Positions 48,507-57,483 of a stretch of 64,000 bases of DNA are shown here, one piece after another. The stretch covers positions 124,001-188,000 of the forward strand of contig NZ_CANLMZ010000008.1 of the NCBI RefSeq assembly GCF_947492645.1, in the 5' to 3' direction. The notes under the pieces were generated by a model. The model was not told the DNA's origin. It ran no database searches and saw only the letters and a list, made by a program, of their open reading frames with translations. A program made the position numbers and the translations under genes. Position 1 is the stretch's first letter, and each line of letters begins with the position of its first letter. Source of the stretch: an uncultured Pontibacter sp. GTDB taxonomy: Bacteria; Bacteroidota; Bacteroidia; Cytophagales; Hymenobacteraceae.

Positions 48507-49673
48507 ATGCCCAAAATTCTGATTATAGACGACGAGAGGGCCATCCGTAGCACGTTAAAAGAAATTCTGGAGTTTGAGAATTATACTGTAGACGAAGCCG
48601 AGGACGGAGAAAAAGGACTGCAGCAGCTGAGCAAAAGCAAGTACGATGTGGTGCTCTGCGACATTAAAATGCCCGGAATGGATGGCATTGAGGTGCTGGA
48701 AAAGGCCATGGAAATAACCCCAGACTCCCCTTTTATCATGATTTCTGCACATGGCACAATTGATACCGCCGTGGAGGCCACTAAAAAAGGCGCCTACGAT
48801 TTCCTGCAGAAACCCCCGGACCTGAACCGCCTGCTGGTAACGGTGCGCAACGCGCTGGATAAATCGAACCTGGTGACGGAGACCAAGATACTGAAGAAGA
48901 AGATCTCCAAAACCTACGAAATGGTTGGCTCTTCTCCTGCGCTTGGCCGCGTAAAGCAGGCTATCGAAAAAGTGGCCCCTACCGATGCACGTGTTTTGAT
49001 TACAGGGCCAAACGGGTCTGGTAAAGAGTTAGTGGCCCGTGCCATACATGAGCATAGCAACCGCAGCAACGGCCCATTGATAGAGGTAAACTGCGCAGCC
49101 ATCCCTAGCGAATTGATAGAAAGTGAGTTGTTCGGTCACGAGAAAGGCTCTTTTACCTCGGCGGTAAAACAGCGCATTGGTAAGTTTGAACAGGCCAACG
49201 GCGGCACTCTTTTCTTGGATGAGGTGGGTGACATGAGCTTATCGGCTCAGGCCAAAGTATTGCGTGCCCTGCAGGAACATAAAATAACCCGCGTGGGTGG
49301 CGACAAAGATATTCAGGTGGATGTGCGTGTGCTCGCGGCGACAAATAAAAACCTGCTGGAAGAAATAGAAGCTAAAACCTTCCGTGAAGATTTATACCAC
49401 CGCCTGGGCGTTATACTGGTGCATGTGCCGCCACTAAACGAACGCCGTGAAGATATACCGGACCTGGTAACCAAGTTTCTGAATGATATTGCAAATGATT
49501 ACGGCAACAAACCAAAAGCCATTACTCCAGATGCTTTAGAATACTTGAAAGGCCTTGACTGGCGCGGAAACGTTCGTGAGTTGCGGAATGTGGTGGAACG
49601 CCTCGTGATCATGAGCGGACCAGAAATAACCGCAGAAGATGCCAAGGCTTACGCCAGACCCGTAGTTTCATAG
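48507..49673 (+). CDS. NtrC-type response regulator lacking DNA-binding domain
   Basis: This 388-residue protein has an N-terminal receiver domain (about 1-120): KILIIDDERAIRST, phospho-acceptor Asp in VVLCDIKMPGMDG and the Lys of FLQKPPD. An AAA+ sigma-54 interaction domain follows (about 140-370), with Walker A GPNGSGKE, Walker B GGTLFLDEVGDMS and the arginine-containing RTR-like segment FREDLYHRLGVILVHVPPL. The sigma-54 contact loop reads GSFTSA instead of GAFTGA. The protein ends shortly after the AAA+ lid (RNVVERLVIMSGPEITAEDA), so no Fis-type helix-turn-helix is present. Such short forms are common in Cytophagales. No histidine kinase gene is adjacent. Confidence 0.9.
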   Translation: MPKILIIDDERAIRSTLKEILEFENYTVDEAEDGEKGLQQLSKSKYDVVLCDIKMPGMDGIEVLEKAMEITPDSPFIMISAHGTIDTAVEATKKGAYDFLQKPPDLNRLLVTVRNALDKSNLVTETKILKKKISKTYEMVGSSPALGRVKQAIEKVAPTDARVLITGPNGSGKELVARAIHEHSNRSNGPLIEVNCAAIPSELIESELFGHEKGSFTSAVKQRIGKFEQANGGTLFLDEVGDMSLSAQAKVLRALQEHKITRVGGDKDIQVDVRVLAATNKNLLEEIEAKTFREDLYHRLGVILVHVPPLNERREDIPDLVTKFLNDIANDYGNKPKAITPDALEYLKGLDWRGNVRELRNVVERLVIMSGPEITAEDAKAYARPVVS

Positions 49674-49695
49674 ATCACTAGCTGATTCATACTTT

Positions 49696-49727
49696 AAAGC
49701 CTCTGTAACTCGTGTTGCAGAGGCTTT
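49696..49727 (+). terminator. Terminator of the response regulator gene
   Basis: AAAGCCTCTG (49696-49705) and CAGAGGCTTT (49718-49727) pair around a 12-base loop and are followed by ATTTTTA. CATACTTT lies directly on the upstream side. Confidence 0.75.
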
Positions 49728-49794
49728 ATTTTTACTACCGCATTCAGACTTGCATGCGCGAAAATAGCTCGTACGTTTAAATGCCTATACTACT

Positions 49795-49848
49795 TATACT
49801 TTGCTGTAAGAGACAGTTGAATCCATACTTCAGGACAAAGTATAAATA
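49795..49848. repeat. Inverted AAGTATA pair downstream of mtfA-like gene
   Basis: TTATACTTTG and CAAAGTATAA face each other across about 33 bases, with a further CATACTTC inside. Arms resemble those of the elements at 46627 and 48357 but without the CCTCTCCT tail. It lies between two convergent genes. Confidence 0.45.
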
Positions 49849-49854
49849 CCAAAC

Positions 49855-50775
49855 CTAAGCAGCCTGTTTTTTGCCGAGGCAGCAGTTTTTATACTTTTCG
49901 CCGCTACCGCAAGGGCATGCCTCATTGCGGCCAAGGCGCTTTCCGTAGGGGTTTAACAGTTCCCTGAAATTGATGCGAAATCTCCGCTTAGGGTTTTGAT
50001 GGAAGATCTTTGTCAGCAAGGTGTAAAGCCGAGGGTGCTTTTCTGCCAACTGATCCGGTTTCTCAAAAAAGTACTCCGTTACCACAGCAAAAAACTCCGC
50101 CTCGCTGGTGGCACCGTAATCGTTAATATCAGACTCTCCTTTTTTTATACTTCTGATCTTGCGATACATCAGTTCCTGCCACGGCTGCACCAGCTCTGCA
50201 GGCAAGTATGCTTCCGGTACGCCATCTATCTCTCCATCGGCCTGGTCCAGCATGTGTGCGAATTCGTGGATGCCAACATTTTTGCGGTCGGCCATGTCAT
50301 TAAAACCGCGCTCCAGGGCAGGCTTAGACAGCGTTACGTAGTGGTCGTTCTGAAAAGGGTTAACCCGGCCTAAAACTTCTGAAACAGCTTCACTCTCCTG
50401 GTCTTTAAATTTCTGGATGCTTCCCGGAAAAACAAACACCTCGCCCAGGTTCTGGTACTCCCAATCCCTGAAACCGAAGATAGGAATGATTGCGCTTGCA
50501 GCTACAAGTAATTTTGTCGTATCATCAACCTCCACCTGAATACCGGTAATGCGCTTCTCGGAAAGGAACAACTGCAGCATCTTCTCGAAGCGAGATTTGT
50601 CCTCGTCGGTTTTTAAAGTATGGTAAAAGCCAATCCTATCCGTTAAAATTTTACGCCATGCTGCCGGAAACTCCTGCGCCAGCACCTTTTTGCGGCTGCG
50701 CGCTTTGCGTGTAGCCCATCTATAAAAAAGCAGGCACATGCCTGCTACCAATGCAATAAAAACAAGGTATCCCAT
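49855..50775 (-). CDS. MtfA-like (M90) zinc peptidase with SEC-C tail
   Basis: This protein of about 306 residues begins with a membrane segment (MGYLVFIALVAGMCLLFYRW). The M90/MtfA domain contains RKNVGIHEFAHMLDQADGE with the HEFAH zinc motif, and the GFRDWEYQNLGEVFVFPGSI region is also typical of MtfA. The C-terminus RNEACPCGSGEKYKNCC is a SEC-C zinc motif. E. coli MtfA is an aminopeptidase that binds the Mlc repressor; the target here is unknown. The ATG at 50775 avoids overlap with the upstream gene; the frame continues to 50898, adding another hydrophobic segment, so an N-terminal second membrane helix is possible. Confidence 0.85.
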   Translation of the reverse strand: MGYLVFIALVAGMCLLFYRWATRKARSRKKVLAQEFPAAWRKILTDRIGFYHTLKTDEDKSRFEKMLQLFLSEKRITGIQVEVDDTTKLLVAASAIIPIFGFRDWEYQNLGEVFVFPGSIQKFKDQESEAVSEVLGRVNPFQNDHYVTLSKPALERGFNDMADRKNVGIHEFAHMLDQADGEIDGVPEAYLPAELVQPWQELMYRKIRSIKKGESDINDYGATSEAEFFAVVTEYFFEKPDQLAEKHPRLYTLLTKIFHQNPKRRFRINFRELLNPYGKRLGRNEACPCGSGEKYKNCCLGKKQAA

Positions 50776-50809
50776 GGCAGGTATAAACGGGCTTTCCGGA
50801 AGAAGGATG

Positions 50810-51805
50810 TTATGCGATAAGTAAATTACACCCTCTGATATCAGAATTATCAAAACGGCCCAAAACCTCGAAACTACCATCAGGGTGCAAACGGCCAATG
50901 TCTTTGGTTTCTATAAAAGCGCAGGAATCCACATTGGCAAGATCAATCACATTGATACCGCCAGAGCGGTGGTCAGGGCGTATGTCGAATGGGTCGTTGA
51001 GGTCGCGGAGCAGGATGCGCATACTATAGCCGGGCCAGAAAATGCCTTCGCCTTTGGAGTAGCCCTGCGAGAGTAGTTCCGTCATGCCATACTCTGAGTG
51101 AATGGCCTCTACTCCAAAACCCTGTTTCAGGTGTGCGTGCAGCTCTTCCCGGATCATTTCGCGATGGCGGCCTTTCATGCCTCCGGTTTCCATGATAGTT
51201 ACACCGCTAAAGTCCTCACGGCCCTGCAAGTTGTGAGCCCAGTCCAGCAAAGCATACGATACACCAATCAAAAGTACTTTTTTGCCTCGCTGTTTGGCAG
51301 CTTTTATACTTAGCAAAAGTTTGTCGTGGTCGTGCAGGTAAAAGCCCTCTTCCTGCTGCCCCGACTGCGTTACAAAATAATCTGCCATTGCCACCAACGA
51401 TGAACCGCCCTGCTCCAGGTATGATGGCAGTAGGGCCAAAATCACGTAGTCCTGCAGCGGCCCGTAAAACTTCTCAAAAATAAGGTGCGTGGTGCGGGTG
51501 TACCAGCTTAGGTTCGATACGAAATGCCTGCTACGGCTCTGCTTTGTAGTACCGCTACTGTAAAAGGTTACCTCCGGCTCAAAATCCCCGGTTTTCACTT
51601 CGTGGGTTTTAAAAAACTCTATCGGCAGAAAAGGAATCTGCTCCAGTTGCTGTACGTCTTGCAACTTTACTCCCAACTGCTGCAGGTATAATTTGTAAAC
51701 GGAGTTGTGCTGCGCCTGGTAATTAAACAGCTGCAGCGCTTTTTCCTCAAAGTTAAACTGCTGAGATTGGTGCAGTTGCTGTATGAATTCTGCTTTAAAG
51801 TTCAT
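50810..51805 (-). CDS. LuxE/PaaK-family acyl-activating protein
   Basis: This 331-residue protein resembles acyl-protein synthetase LuxE and the phenylacetate-CoA ligase group. IPFLPIEFFKTHEVKTGDFE and TFYSSGTTKQSRSRHFVSN include the adenylate-forming P-loop-like SSGTT. VTIMETGGMKGRHREMIREE and EAIHSEYGMTELLSQGYSKG hold the YGMTE motif, and IETKDIGRLHPDGSFEVLGR the later conserved Asp. It therefore probably activates or transfers an acyl group, but its substrate is not known. No lux genes are near. It is 34 bases upstream of the MtfA-like gene on the same strand. Confidence 0.85.
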   Translation of the reverse strand: MNFKAEFIQQLHQSQQFNFEEKALQLFNYQAQHNSVYKLYLQQLGVKLQDVQQLEQIPFLPIEFFKTHEVKTGDFEPEVTFYSSGTTKQSRSRHFVSNLSWYTRTTHLIFEKFYGPLQDYVILALLPSYLEQGGSSLVAMADYFVTQSGQQEEGFYLHDHDKLLLSIKAAKQRGKKVLLIGVSYALLDWAHNLQGREDFSGVTIMETGGMKGRHREMIREELHAHLKQGFGVEAIHSEYGMTELLSQGYSKGEGIFWPGYSMRILLRDLNDPFDIRPDHRSGGINVIDLANVDSCAFIETKDIGRLHPDGSFEVLGRFDNSDIRGCNLLIA

Positions 51806-51880
51806 CTAAAGAATTTACAACAATTCCTATATTGTATGCGTTTGATTTAGTAAATTTAGCTTCATTTTCTGAGAATCTAC

Positions 51881-52447
51881 ATGAGATATCTGCTAAAGTA
51901 TGGTGCTGCGCTTTCGTTTCTGGCGCTTACACTAAGCTCTTGCCGCGAAGAACCTACGTACCCTAACGAACCCGAAATAGAATTCAATCGGGTAGAGCAA
52001 TTCCATTTCGAAGAATTTGGTATAAAGCGGGACTCTCTTGTGCTGGTTATCGGTTACCAGGACGGCGATGGAAATCTGGGTCTTTCCAGGACAGGCGAAA
52101 CAGACAAACAGCCACCGTTTAACCCTGGTTCTCCGTACTTTAACAACTTTATCACGGAGTTATTTATTAAAAAGCCAGTAGCGATAGGCTCCTCTGACTC
52201 AGTTTTTGTGAAGTATGTTTTCCCCGTAGAAGGATTTGACTTTAGTGGGCGCTTTCCACGGCTTTCTCCTGACGAACGCATAGAGCCGCTGGAGGGCGAG
52301 ATAAAGTATAGCCTTAACATTACCTCAGACTTATTTAGAGAAGGCGAGATAGTAAAGTTTAATATCTTTATTTACGACCGCACCACACCAACACCCAATA
52401 AGAGCAATATCATCGAAACAAGGCCAATCAAGCTCTTTACAAAATAA
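51881..52447 (+). CDS. Lipoprotein of unknown function
   Basis: This 188-residue protein has a lipoprotein signal ending ALTLSSCREEPTYP (Cys near 21). The mature part is predicted mainly beta, with VLVIGYQDGDGNLGLS near 55, an Asp/Gly-rich DGDGN segment that could bind Ca2+, and DSVFVKYVFPVEGFDFSGRF later. The pattern is that of small surface lipoproteins common in Cytophagales, but I do not recognise a specific family. It is divergent from the LuxE/PaaK-like gene across 75 bases. Confidence 0.78.
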   Translation: MRYLLKYGAALSFLALTLSSCREEPTYPNEPEIEFNRVEQFHFEEFGIKRDSLVLVIGYQDGDGNLGLSRTGETDKQPPFNPGSPYFNNFITELFIKKPVAIGSSDSVFVKYVFPVEGFDFSGRFPRLSPDERIEPLEGEIKYSLNITSDLFREGEIVKFNIFIYDRTTPTPNKSNIIETRPIKLFTK

Positions 52448-52495
52448 AACGCCTAGGTTACACAGGCATATAGCTTCGTTTTCCCTAAAATATCA

Positions 52496-52551
52496 AAGTA
52501 TAAAAGAGAATCCCCGGCAGCTTTCGTTACCGGGGATTCTCTTTTATACTT
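52496..52551. terminator. Bidirectional terminator, 22-bp perfect arms with AAGTATA
   Basis: Positions 52496-52517 and 52530-52551 are perfect inverted repeats with a 12-base loop. The outer stem is AAGTATAAAAGAGAA and the inner part TCCCCGG. It separates the convergent lipoprotein and dehydrogenase genes. Confidence 0.8.
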
Positions 52552-52560
52552 CAGAAATAC

Positions 52561-54969
52561 TTAGTATATCTTAGGGAAAGCCTCAGGATCGGCCTCGTTC
52601 AGTATCTCATAAACAGTTTCAAACACATCTTCAGCGTTTGGCTTTGAGAAATAATCACCGTCTGAGGAGTATGGCGGACGATGCGCATGCGCTGACAGGC
52701 ATTGCGGCTTCGAATCCAAGTACCTCCAGGCGCCTTGCTCGTCTACTACTTGCTGCATCATGTAAGCTGTAGCGCCACCAGGCACATCCTCATCTGCAAA
52801 CAATACCCGGTTTGTTTTGCGGATGGAGTCTGTTATTACATGCTCAATATCGAATGGCAGTAAAGTCTGTACGTCAATTACCTCAGCAGAAATACCAAAT
52901 TCTTCCAGTTGTTTGGCTGCCTCCAGCACAATGCGGCACATAGAACCGTATGTCACGATGGTGATATCAGAGCCCTGCTTCAGAACCTCTGGCCTACCAA
53001 GTGGCACCGTAAACTCAGCAATGTTGTTTGGTATACGCTCCTTCAGGCGGTAGCCGTTTAAGCACTCAATTACAAGTGCCGGCTCATCCGACTTAAGCAA
53101 CGTGTTGTAGAAACCAGCAGCCTGTGTCATGTCGCGTGGCACCAGTACGTGCATGCCTCTGATGCTATGTAAAATCATACCTATCGGCGAGCCAGAATGC
53201 CAAATGCCTTCCAAGCGGTGCCCGCGTGTACGCACTATCAAAGGAGCCTTTTGGCCACCTTTTGTGCGGTACTGCAAGCAGGCTACATCATCAGACAAAA
53301 TCTGGATGGCGTAGAGCAGGTAATCTAAATACTGAATCTCTGTGATGGGGCGAAGGCCGCGTAAGGCAGCACCTATACCCTGCCCGATGATCGTACACTC
53401 GCGAATACCGGTATCGGTCACGCGCAGTTCACCGTATTTTTCCTGCAAGCCGGCAAATGCCTGGTTTACGTCTCCAATTTTACCTACGTCCTCTCCAATG
53501 GCAAATACACGCGGGTCGCGGGCAAGTATGGCATCAAAGCAGGCCTGCAACACCTCACGGCCATCTACCACAGGCGAGTTATCGTCAAACTCTGGCTTTA
53601 CCTCCTCTACCTGCAGCGCCGACTCTTCAGACTGGCTAAACAAGTAAGAGTTGAAACGATCGGCATTTTCGCCCATACTTTGCTCCAGCCACTCTACCAG
53701 TTCACGCTTAGCCTGGTTTCGTTCGTCGCGCACATAGCGTAGTGCACGCCTTACTGCTCTAACCGCATCGCTACGGATTGGGGTGCCTACTTTGCGCAGT
53801 TCTTCGGCAATTGTGGCAACTTCAGTAATATGCTCGCTGGCAGCTGCCAGGTTATCTAATAATGTAAGTGCTTCCTGATGATCTGCCTTGATGGCGTCTG
53901 CAAAGGCATTCCAGGCATTGCCTCTGGCTATTTTAACCGCCTCTTTAGCTTCTGCTTCGATGCTATCCAGATGCTCTGTGGTTGCAATTCCTGTGCTCAG
54001 GATCCACTCGCGCATCTTTTTAAGGCAGTCAAAGTCCGCTTCCCACTCTAAACGCTCTTTGGATTTGTAACGCTCGTGAGAACCTGAGGTAGAGTGGCCT
54101 TGTGGCTGTGTAAGCTCTTCTACGTGTACCAGCACCGGCACGTGTTGCTCGCGGCAAACGCGTACAGCGGCTTCGTAGGCTTCGCAAAGAGCAGCGTAAT
54201 CCCAGCCTTTTACTTTAAATATCTCGTAGCCCTGCTCTCCTTCGGCGTTGCGCTGGAAACCGGCTAAAATCTCAGAAATACTTCCTTTTGTGGTTTGGTA
54301 CTCCGCTGGCACAGAAATACCGTAGCCATCGTCCCAAACAGAAACCAGCATGGGCACCTGCAGTACACCACCGGCATTAATCGCCTCAAAAAACATACCC
54401 TCCGAGGTAGATGCATTCCCGATCGTACCAAAAGCCACTTCGTTGCCATTTACAGAGAAGTTGGTTTGGTGCTGCAGTTCCGGATTCTGGCGATACAGCT
54501 TTGAGGCATAAGCCAAACCCACCAAGCGTGGCATTTGAGAAGCTGTTGGCGATATATCTGAGCTGGAGTTTTTCGTTTCTGTCAGGTTCTTCCAATTGCC
54601 CTCGTCGTCTAGTAAACGCGTGCCGAAGTGGCCATTCATGGCGCGGCCGGCTGTAGATGGCTCTGCCTCTACATCGGTGTGGGCATATAACTGTGCGAAG
54701 TATTGCTGTAGCGTTAACTCACCAATGGCAAACATAAAGGTCTGGTCGCGGTAGTAGCCTGAACGGAAATCGCCGTTCTGAAAGAACTTAGCCATTGCCA
54801 GTTGCGCCACTTCCTTACCATCCCCGAAAATACCGAATTTGGCTTTGCCCATGAACACTTCTTTGCGTCCTGCCAGGCTGGCCTGTCGGCTTTCCCAAGC
54901 AATACGGTAGTCGTTCAGTATATCTTCAGCTGTTAGTCTTTGAGTTATAGATGCTTCAGCAGTTTGCAT
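52561..54969 (-). CDS. 2-oxo acid dehydrogenase E1, fused alpha and beta subunits
   Basis: This 802-residue thiamine-diphosphate enzyme fuses the alpha and beta chains of a branched-chain or related 2-oxo acid dehydrogenase E1. The alpha half (about 1-400) has the thiamine-binding GNEVAFGTIGNASTSEGMFF region and HVEELTQPQGHSTSGSHERY, the phosphorylation-loop-like segment. The beta half (about 460-802) has ALFAIGEDVG-like RVFAIGEDVGKIGDVNQAFA, GIRECTIIGQGIGAALRGLR, PLIVRTRGHRLEGIWHSGSP and LFADEDVPGGATAYMMQQVV. Such fusions are typical of Bacteroidota. The E2 and E3 partners are not nearby, so the preferred substrate (2-oxoisovalerate or pyruvate-like) cannot be told from the window. Confidence 0.92.
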   Translation of the reverse strand: MQTAEASITQRLTAEDILNDYRIAWESRQASLAGRKEVFMGKAKFGIFGDGKEVAQLAMAKFFQNGDFRSGYYRDQTFMFAIGELTLQQYFAQLYAHTDVEAEPSTAGRAMNGHFGTRLLDDEGNWKNLTETKNSSSDISPTASQMPRLVGLAYASKLYRQNPELQHQTNFSVNGNEVAFGTIGNASTSEGMFFEAINAGGVLQVPMLVSVWDDGYGISVPAEYQTTKGSISEILAGFQRNAEGEQGYEIFKVKGWDYAALCEAYEAAVRVCREQHVPVLVHVEELTQPQGHSTSGSHERYKSKERLEWEADFDCLKKMREWILSTGIATTEHLDSIEAEAKEAVKIARGNAWNAFADAIKADHQEALTLLDNLAAASEHITEVATIAEELRKVGTPIRSDAVRAVRRALRYVRDERNQAKRELVEWLEQSMGENADRFNSYLFSQSEESALQVEEVKPEFDDNSPVVDGREVLQACFDAILARDPRVFAIGEDVGKIGDVNQAFAGLQEKYGELRVTDTGIRECTIIGQGIGAALRGLRPITEIQYLDYLLYAIQILSDDVACLQYRTKGGQKAPLIVRTRGHRLEGIWHSGSPIGMILHSIRGMHVLVPRDMTQAAGFYNTLLKSDEPALVIECLNGYRLKERIPNNIAEFTVPLGRPEVLKQGSDITIVTYGSMCRIVLEAAKQLEEFGISAEVIDVQTLLPFDIEHVITDSIRKTNRVLFADEDVPGGATAYMMQQVVDEQGAWRYLDSKPQCLSAHAHRPPYSSDGDYFSKPNAEDVFETVYEILNEADPEAFPKIY

Positions 54970-55074
54970 GTTTTATCTTTTAAACCAAATGTATTTAATA
55001 CTGTCAAAAGTACAGAAGATTCGCCTAAATTCAAATTTGAGGCAGTTAGGCCACAGTTAGATACAAGATTGTAG

Positions 55075-55107
55075 TTGCCGTTATTGATAAAATATTTATT
55101 ATATTTG
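55075..55107 (+). promoter_or_regulatory. Bacteroidota-type promoter of the DUF1573 gene
   Basis: TTG (55075-55077) and TATATTTG (55100-55107) are separated by 22 bases, matching the -33/-7 arrangement of the primary sigma factor of this phylum. The inferred leader is about 50 bases. The spacing equals that in front of the HMG-CoA lyase-like gene. Confidence 0.55.
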
Positions 55108-55162
55108 TCTAGTTTGAACATAACCGAACTTTTTTTGCTAAATTTTTGCTTCCTTTAAGCAT

Positions 55163-55945
55163 ATGAAAAGAAATCTTTACTTGATATTGCTTCTTTGCCT
55201 TATATTTGCTTTTGGCACAGCAAATGCGCAGGGCGAGCTAAAGTTTGAAAAAGAAACGCATGATTTCGGTACAATTGCCGAAGGCACACAGGCTGCTTAC
55301 GAGTTTAAAGTTAAAAATGTAGGTACTCAGCCTGTAATTATTTCGGCGGTACAGCCATCTTGCGGGTGCACCACACCAAGCTGGACCAAAGACCCGATTT
55401 TGCCGGGAAAAACTGGCACGATTAAAGCAATGTATAATAGCACAGGCCGGCCGGGCCCGTTTCATAAGTCCATCAGCGTTACGTCTAATGCGGCAACTCC
55501 TATCCAGGTTTTGTACATAAAAGGCGATGTTGGACCAAAAGATTTGAAAACCAGCTACACACCGGAACAAAAAGCAATGTCGCCGCGTTTGGCAGTTGGA
55601 AGCACTAATTATAACTTTGGCAAACTTGAAAAAGGCCAAAAAGCAGTTGCGAAATTCACGGTTAAAAACACCGGACGCCAGCCGCTTGTTATACAAGGTG
55701 TAAGGGCAGCTTGCAACTGTGTAAGCTACCAGGTTTCACAACCCTCGATAAAGCCCGGACAAACAGCAACTTTGGAACTTACCTACGTTCCAACGATGTT
55801 AAAGGAGCAAAATGAGGTAGTAACCGTTGTTTCAAATGATATAGTTATGCCAGATCTTAAGCTAACGCTAAAGGCGAATGTTGTAGAGAGCCTGGCTTCA
55901 AAAAATATGTTAAGGGAAGGCGCACAGCCAACACCTTTCAGATAG
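55163..55945 (+). CDS. Exported protein with two DUF1573 domains
   Basis: This 260-residue protein has a signal peptide (MKRNLYLILLLCLIFAFGTA, cleavage after ANAQ near residue 23). Two DUF1573 immunoglobulin-like domains follow, about 28-125 (KETHDFGTIAEGTQAAYEFK, PSCGCTTPSW) and about 145-240 (NYNFGKLEKGQKAVAKFTVK, RAACNCVSY). The paired Cys motifs in each are the family hallmark. The domain is abundant in exported proteins of Bacteroidota and resembles ASH/PapD-like folds; function is unknown. It stands alone with its own promoter and is followed by the alanine dehydrogenase gene. Confidence 0.9.
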   Translation: MKRNLYLILLLCLIFAFGTANAQGELKFEKETHDFGTIAEGTQAAYEFKVKNVGTQPVIISAVQPSCGCTTPSWTKDPILPGKTGTIKAMYNSTGRPGPFHKSISVTSNAATPIQVLYIKGDVGPKDLKTSYTPEQKAMSPRLAVGSTNYNFGKLEKGQKAVAKFTVKNTGRQPLVIQGVRAACNCVSYQVSQPSIKPGQTATLELTYVPTMLKEQNEVVTVVSNDIVMPDLKLTLKANVVESLASKNMLREGAQPTPFR

Positions 55946-56102
55946 TTTTTTTCATAGTTTTATTTTGTACTAATGGCAGTGATTTTATCGCTGCCTTTTT
56001 TCATTTATAGGCTTTAGGGTTTTCATGTTTCACGCCTCAGAAATTGCACTCTTTTCCGCCAATTTCTACCTCAAATTCAATCCCTTAGCAAGCTCTCTGC
56101 TT

Positions 56103-56138
56103 TTGCCCTTTTATTTAAGGTAACTTAATGTATATTTG
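56103..56138 (+). promoter_or_regulatory. Probable promoter of the alanine dehydrogenase gene
   Basis: TATATTTG (56131-56138) matches the -7 consensus and lies 49 bases before the ATG. The nearest TTG (56103-56105) is 25 bases upstream of it, slightly farther than usual. Confidence 0.45.
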
Positions 56139-56187
56139 CGCAACTATTAACTTAATACCAACACATTTACTATAAATTAAGAACGAC

Positions 56188-57303
56188 ATGATTATTGGTG
56201 TTCCTAAGGAAATCAAGAATAACGAGAACCGTGTAGGTGTAACTCCTGCTGGTGTAGTTGAGCTGGTGCGCAATGGCCACACAGTTTATGTACAGTCTAC
56301 TGCTGGTGATGGTAGCGGATTCTCTGATGAGATGTACACAGGTGCCGGTGCTACTATCCTTCCTAGCATTGAGGAAGTATATGCCATCGCTGAGATGATC
56401 ATCAAAGTAAAAGAGCCGATTGAGTCTGAGTACAACCTGATTAAGGAAGACCAGTTGTTGTTCACTTACTTCCACTTTGCTTCTTACGAGCCGCTTACGC
56501 ACGCGATGATCAAGCAAAAAGCTATCTGCCTTGCTTACGAAACAGTTGAGCGCCCAGACAGAAGCCTTCCTTTGCTTGTACCTATGTCAGAGGTTGCGGG
56601 CCGTATGTCTATTCAGGAAGGTGCTAAATACCTGGAGAAGCCGCTTAAAGGCCGTGGTATATTGCTTGGTGGCGTACCAGGAGTTCGCCCTGCCAAGGTT
56701 ATGATCCTGGGTGGTGGTGTAGTAGGTACTAACGCTGCTAAAATGGCTGCCGGTATGGGTGCTGATGTTACGATACTCGACACAAACCTGGCAAGACTGC
56801 GTTACCTGGATGATATCATGCCTGCCAACGTGAACACGTTCATGTCGAATGAATATAACATCCGTGAGCTACTTCCTACACATGACCTGATCATTGGTGC
56901 TGTTCTTATCCCTGGTGCTAAGGCTCCTCACCTGATCACAAGAGAAATGCTGAAGGAAATGCGCCCAGGTACTGTAGTAGTTGACGTGGCCGTTGACCAG
57001 GGTGGCTGTATTGAGACTTGTACGCCAACTACACACGAGAACCCGACTTACATTATTGATGATGTGGTGCATTACTGCGTGGCAAACATGCCAGGTGCGG
57101 TGCCTTATACTTCTACGCTTGCGCTTACAAACGCTACTTTGCCTTACGCAATCCAGATAGCGAACAAAGGATGGAAGCAGGCTTGCGCTGACAGCAACGA
57201 GCTGAAGCTAGGTTTGAATGTAGTAAAAGGTAAAGTTGTTTACAAAGGTGTTGCTGAGGCTTTTGGCCTTGACTATACTCCAGTTGAGACTGTATTAGCA
57301 TAA
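56188..57303 (+). CDS. ald: Alanine dehydrogenase
   Basis: This 371-residue enzyme interconverts L-alanine and pyruvate plus ammonia with NAD. The N-terminus [20 protein letters not shown] is typical, [18 protein letters not shown] holds the conserved catalytic His and [20 protein letters not shown] near 170 is the NAD-binding Rossmann motif. [20 protein letters not shown] and [20 protein letters not shown] are further signatures. Codon use is strongly biased toward GCT, GTT, CGT and GGT compared with neighbours, suggesting high expression. A TATATTTG promoter precedes it and a terminator follows at 57323. Confidence 0.96.
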   Translation: MIIGVPKEIKNNENRVGVTPAGVVELVRNGHTVYVQSTAGDGSGFSDEMYTGAGATILPSIEEVYAIAEMIIKVKEPIESEYNLIKEDQLLFTYFHFASYEPLTHAMIKQKAICLAYETVERPDRSLPLLVPMSEVAGRMSIQEGAKYLEKPLKGRGILLGGVPGVRPAKVMILGGGVVGTNAAKMAAGMGADVTILDTNLARLRYLDDIMPANVNTFMSNEYNIRELLPTHDLIIGAVLIPGAKAPHLITREMLKEMRPGTVVVDVAVDQGGCIETCTPTTHENPTYIIDDVVHYCVANMPGAVPYTSTLALTNATLPYAIQIANKGWKQACADSNELKLGLNVVKGKVVYKGVAEAFGLDYTPVETVLA

Positions 57304-57322
57304 GCTAAGCACATTCATACTT

Positions 57323-57358
57323 AAAGCGCCTTTCTGACTGTGGTTGGGAAGGCGCTTT
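57323..57358 (+). terminator. Terminator of ald
   Basis: AAAGCGCCTT (57323-57332) and AAGGCGCTTT (57349-57358) form a 10-base stem with a 16-base loop, followed by TCTTTTAT. A CATACTT motif lies just before it. Confidence 0.75.
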
Positions 57359-57483
57359 TCTTTTATGAGTAATTTTGGTTGTATCTTTGTAGCTGGGTAT
57401 AGCGCTGCTGATTACCTCACGATCTTAGTTAAACTAACTTTGCGGCCATACTTTAGCTGCATTTTTAAATACATCACTCGTTA

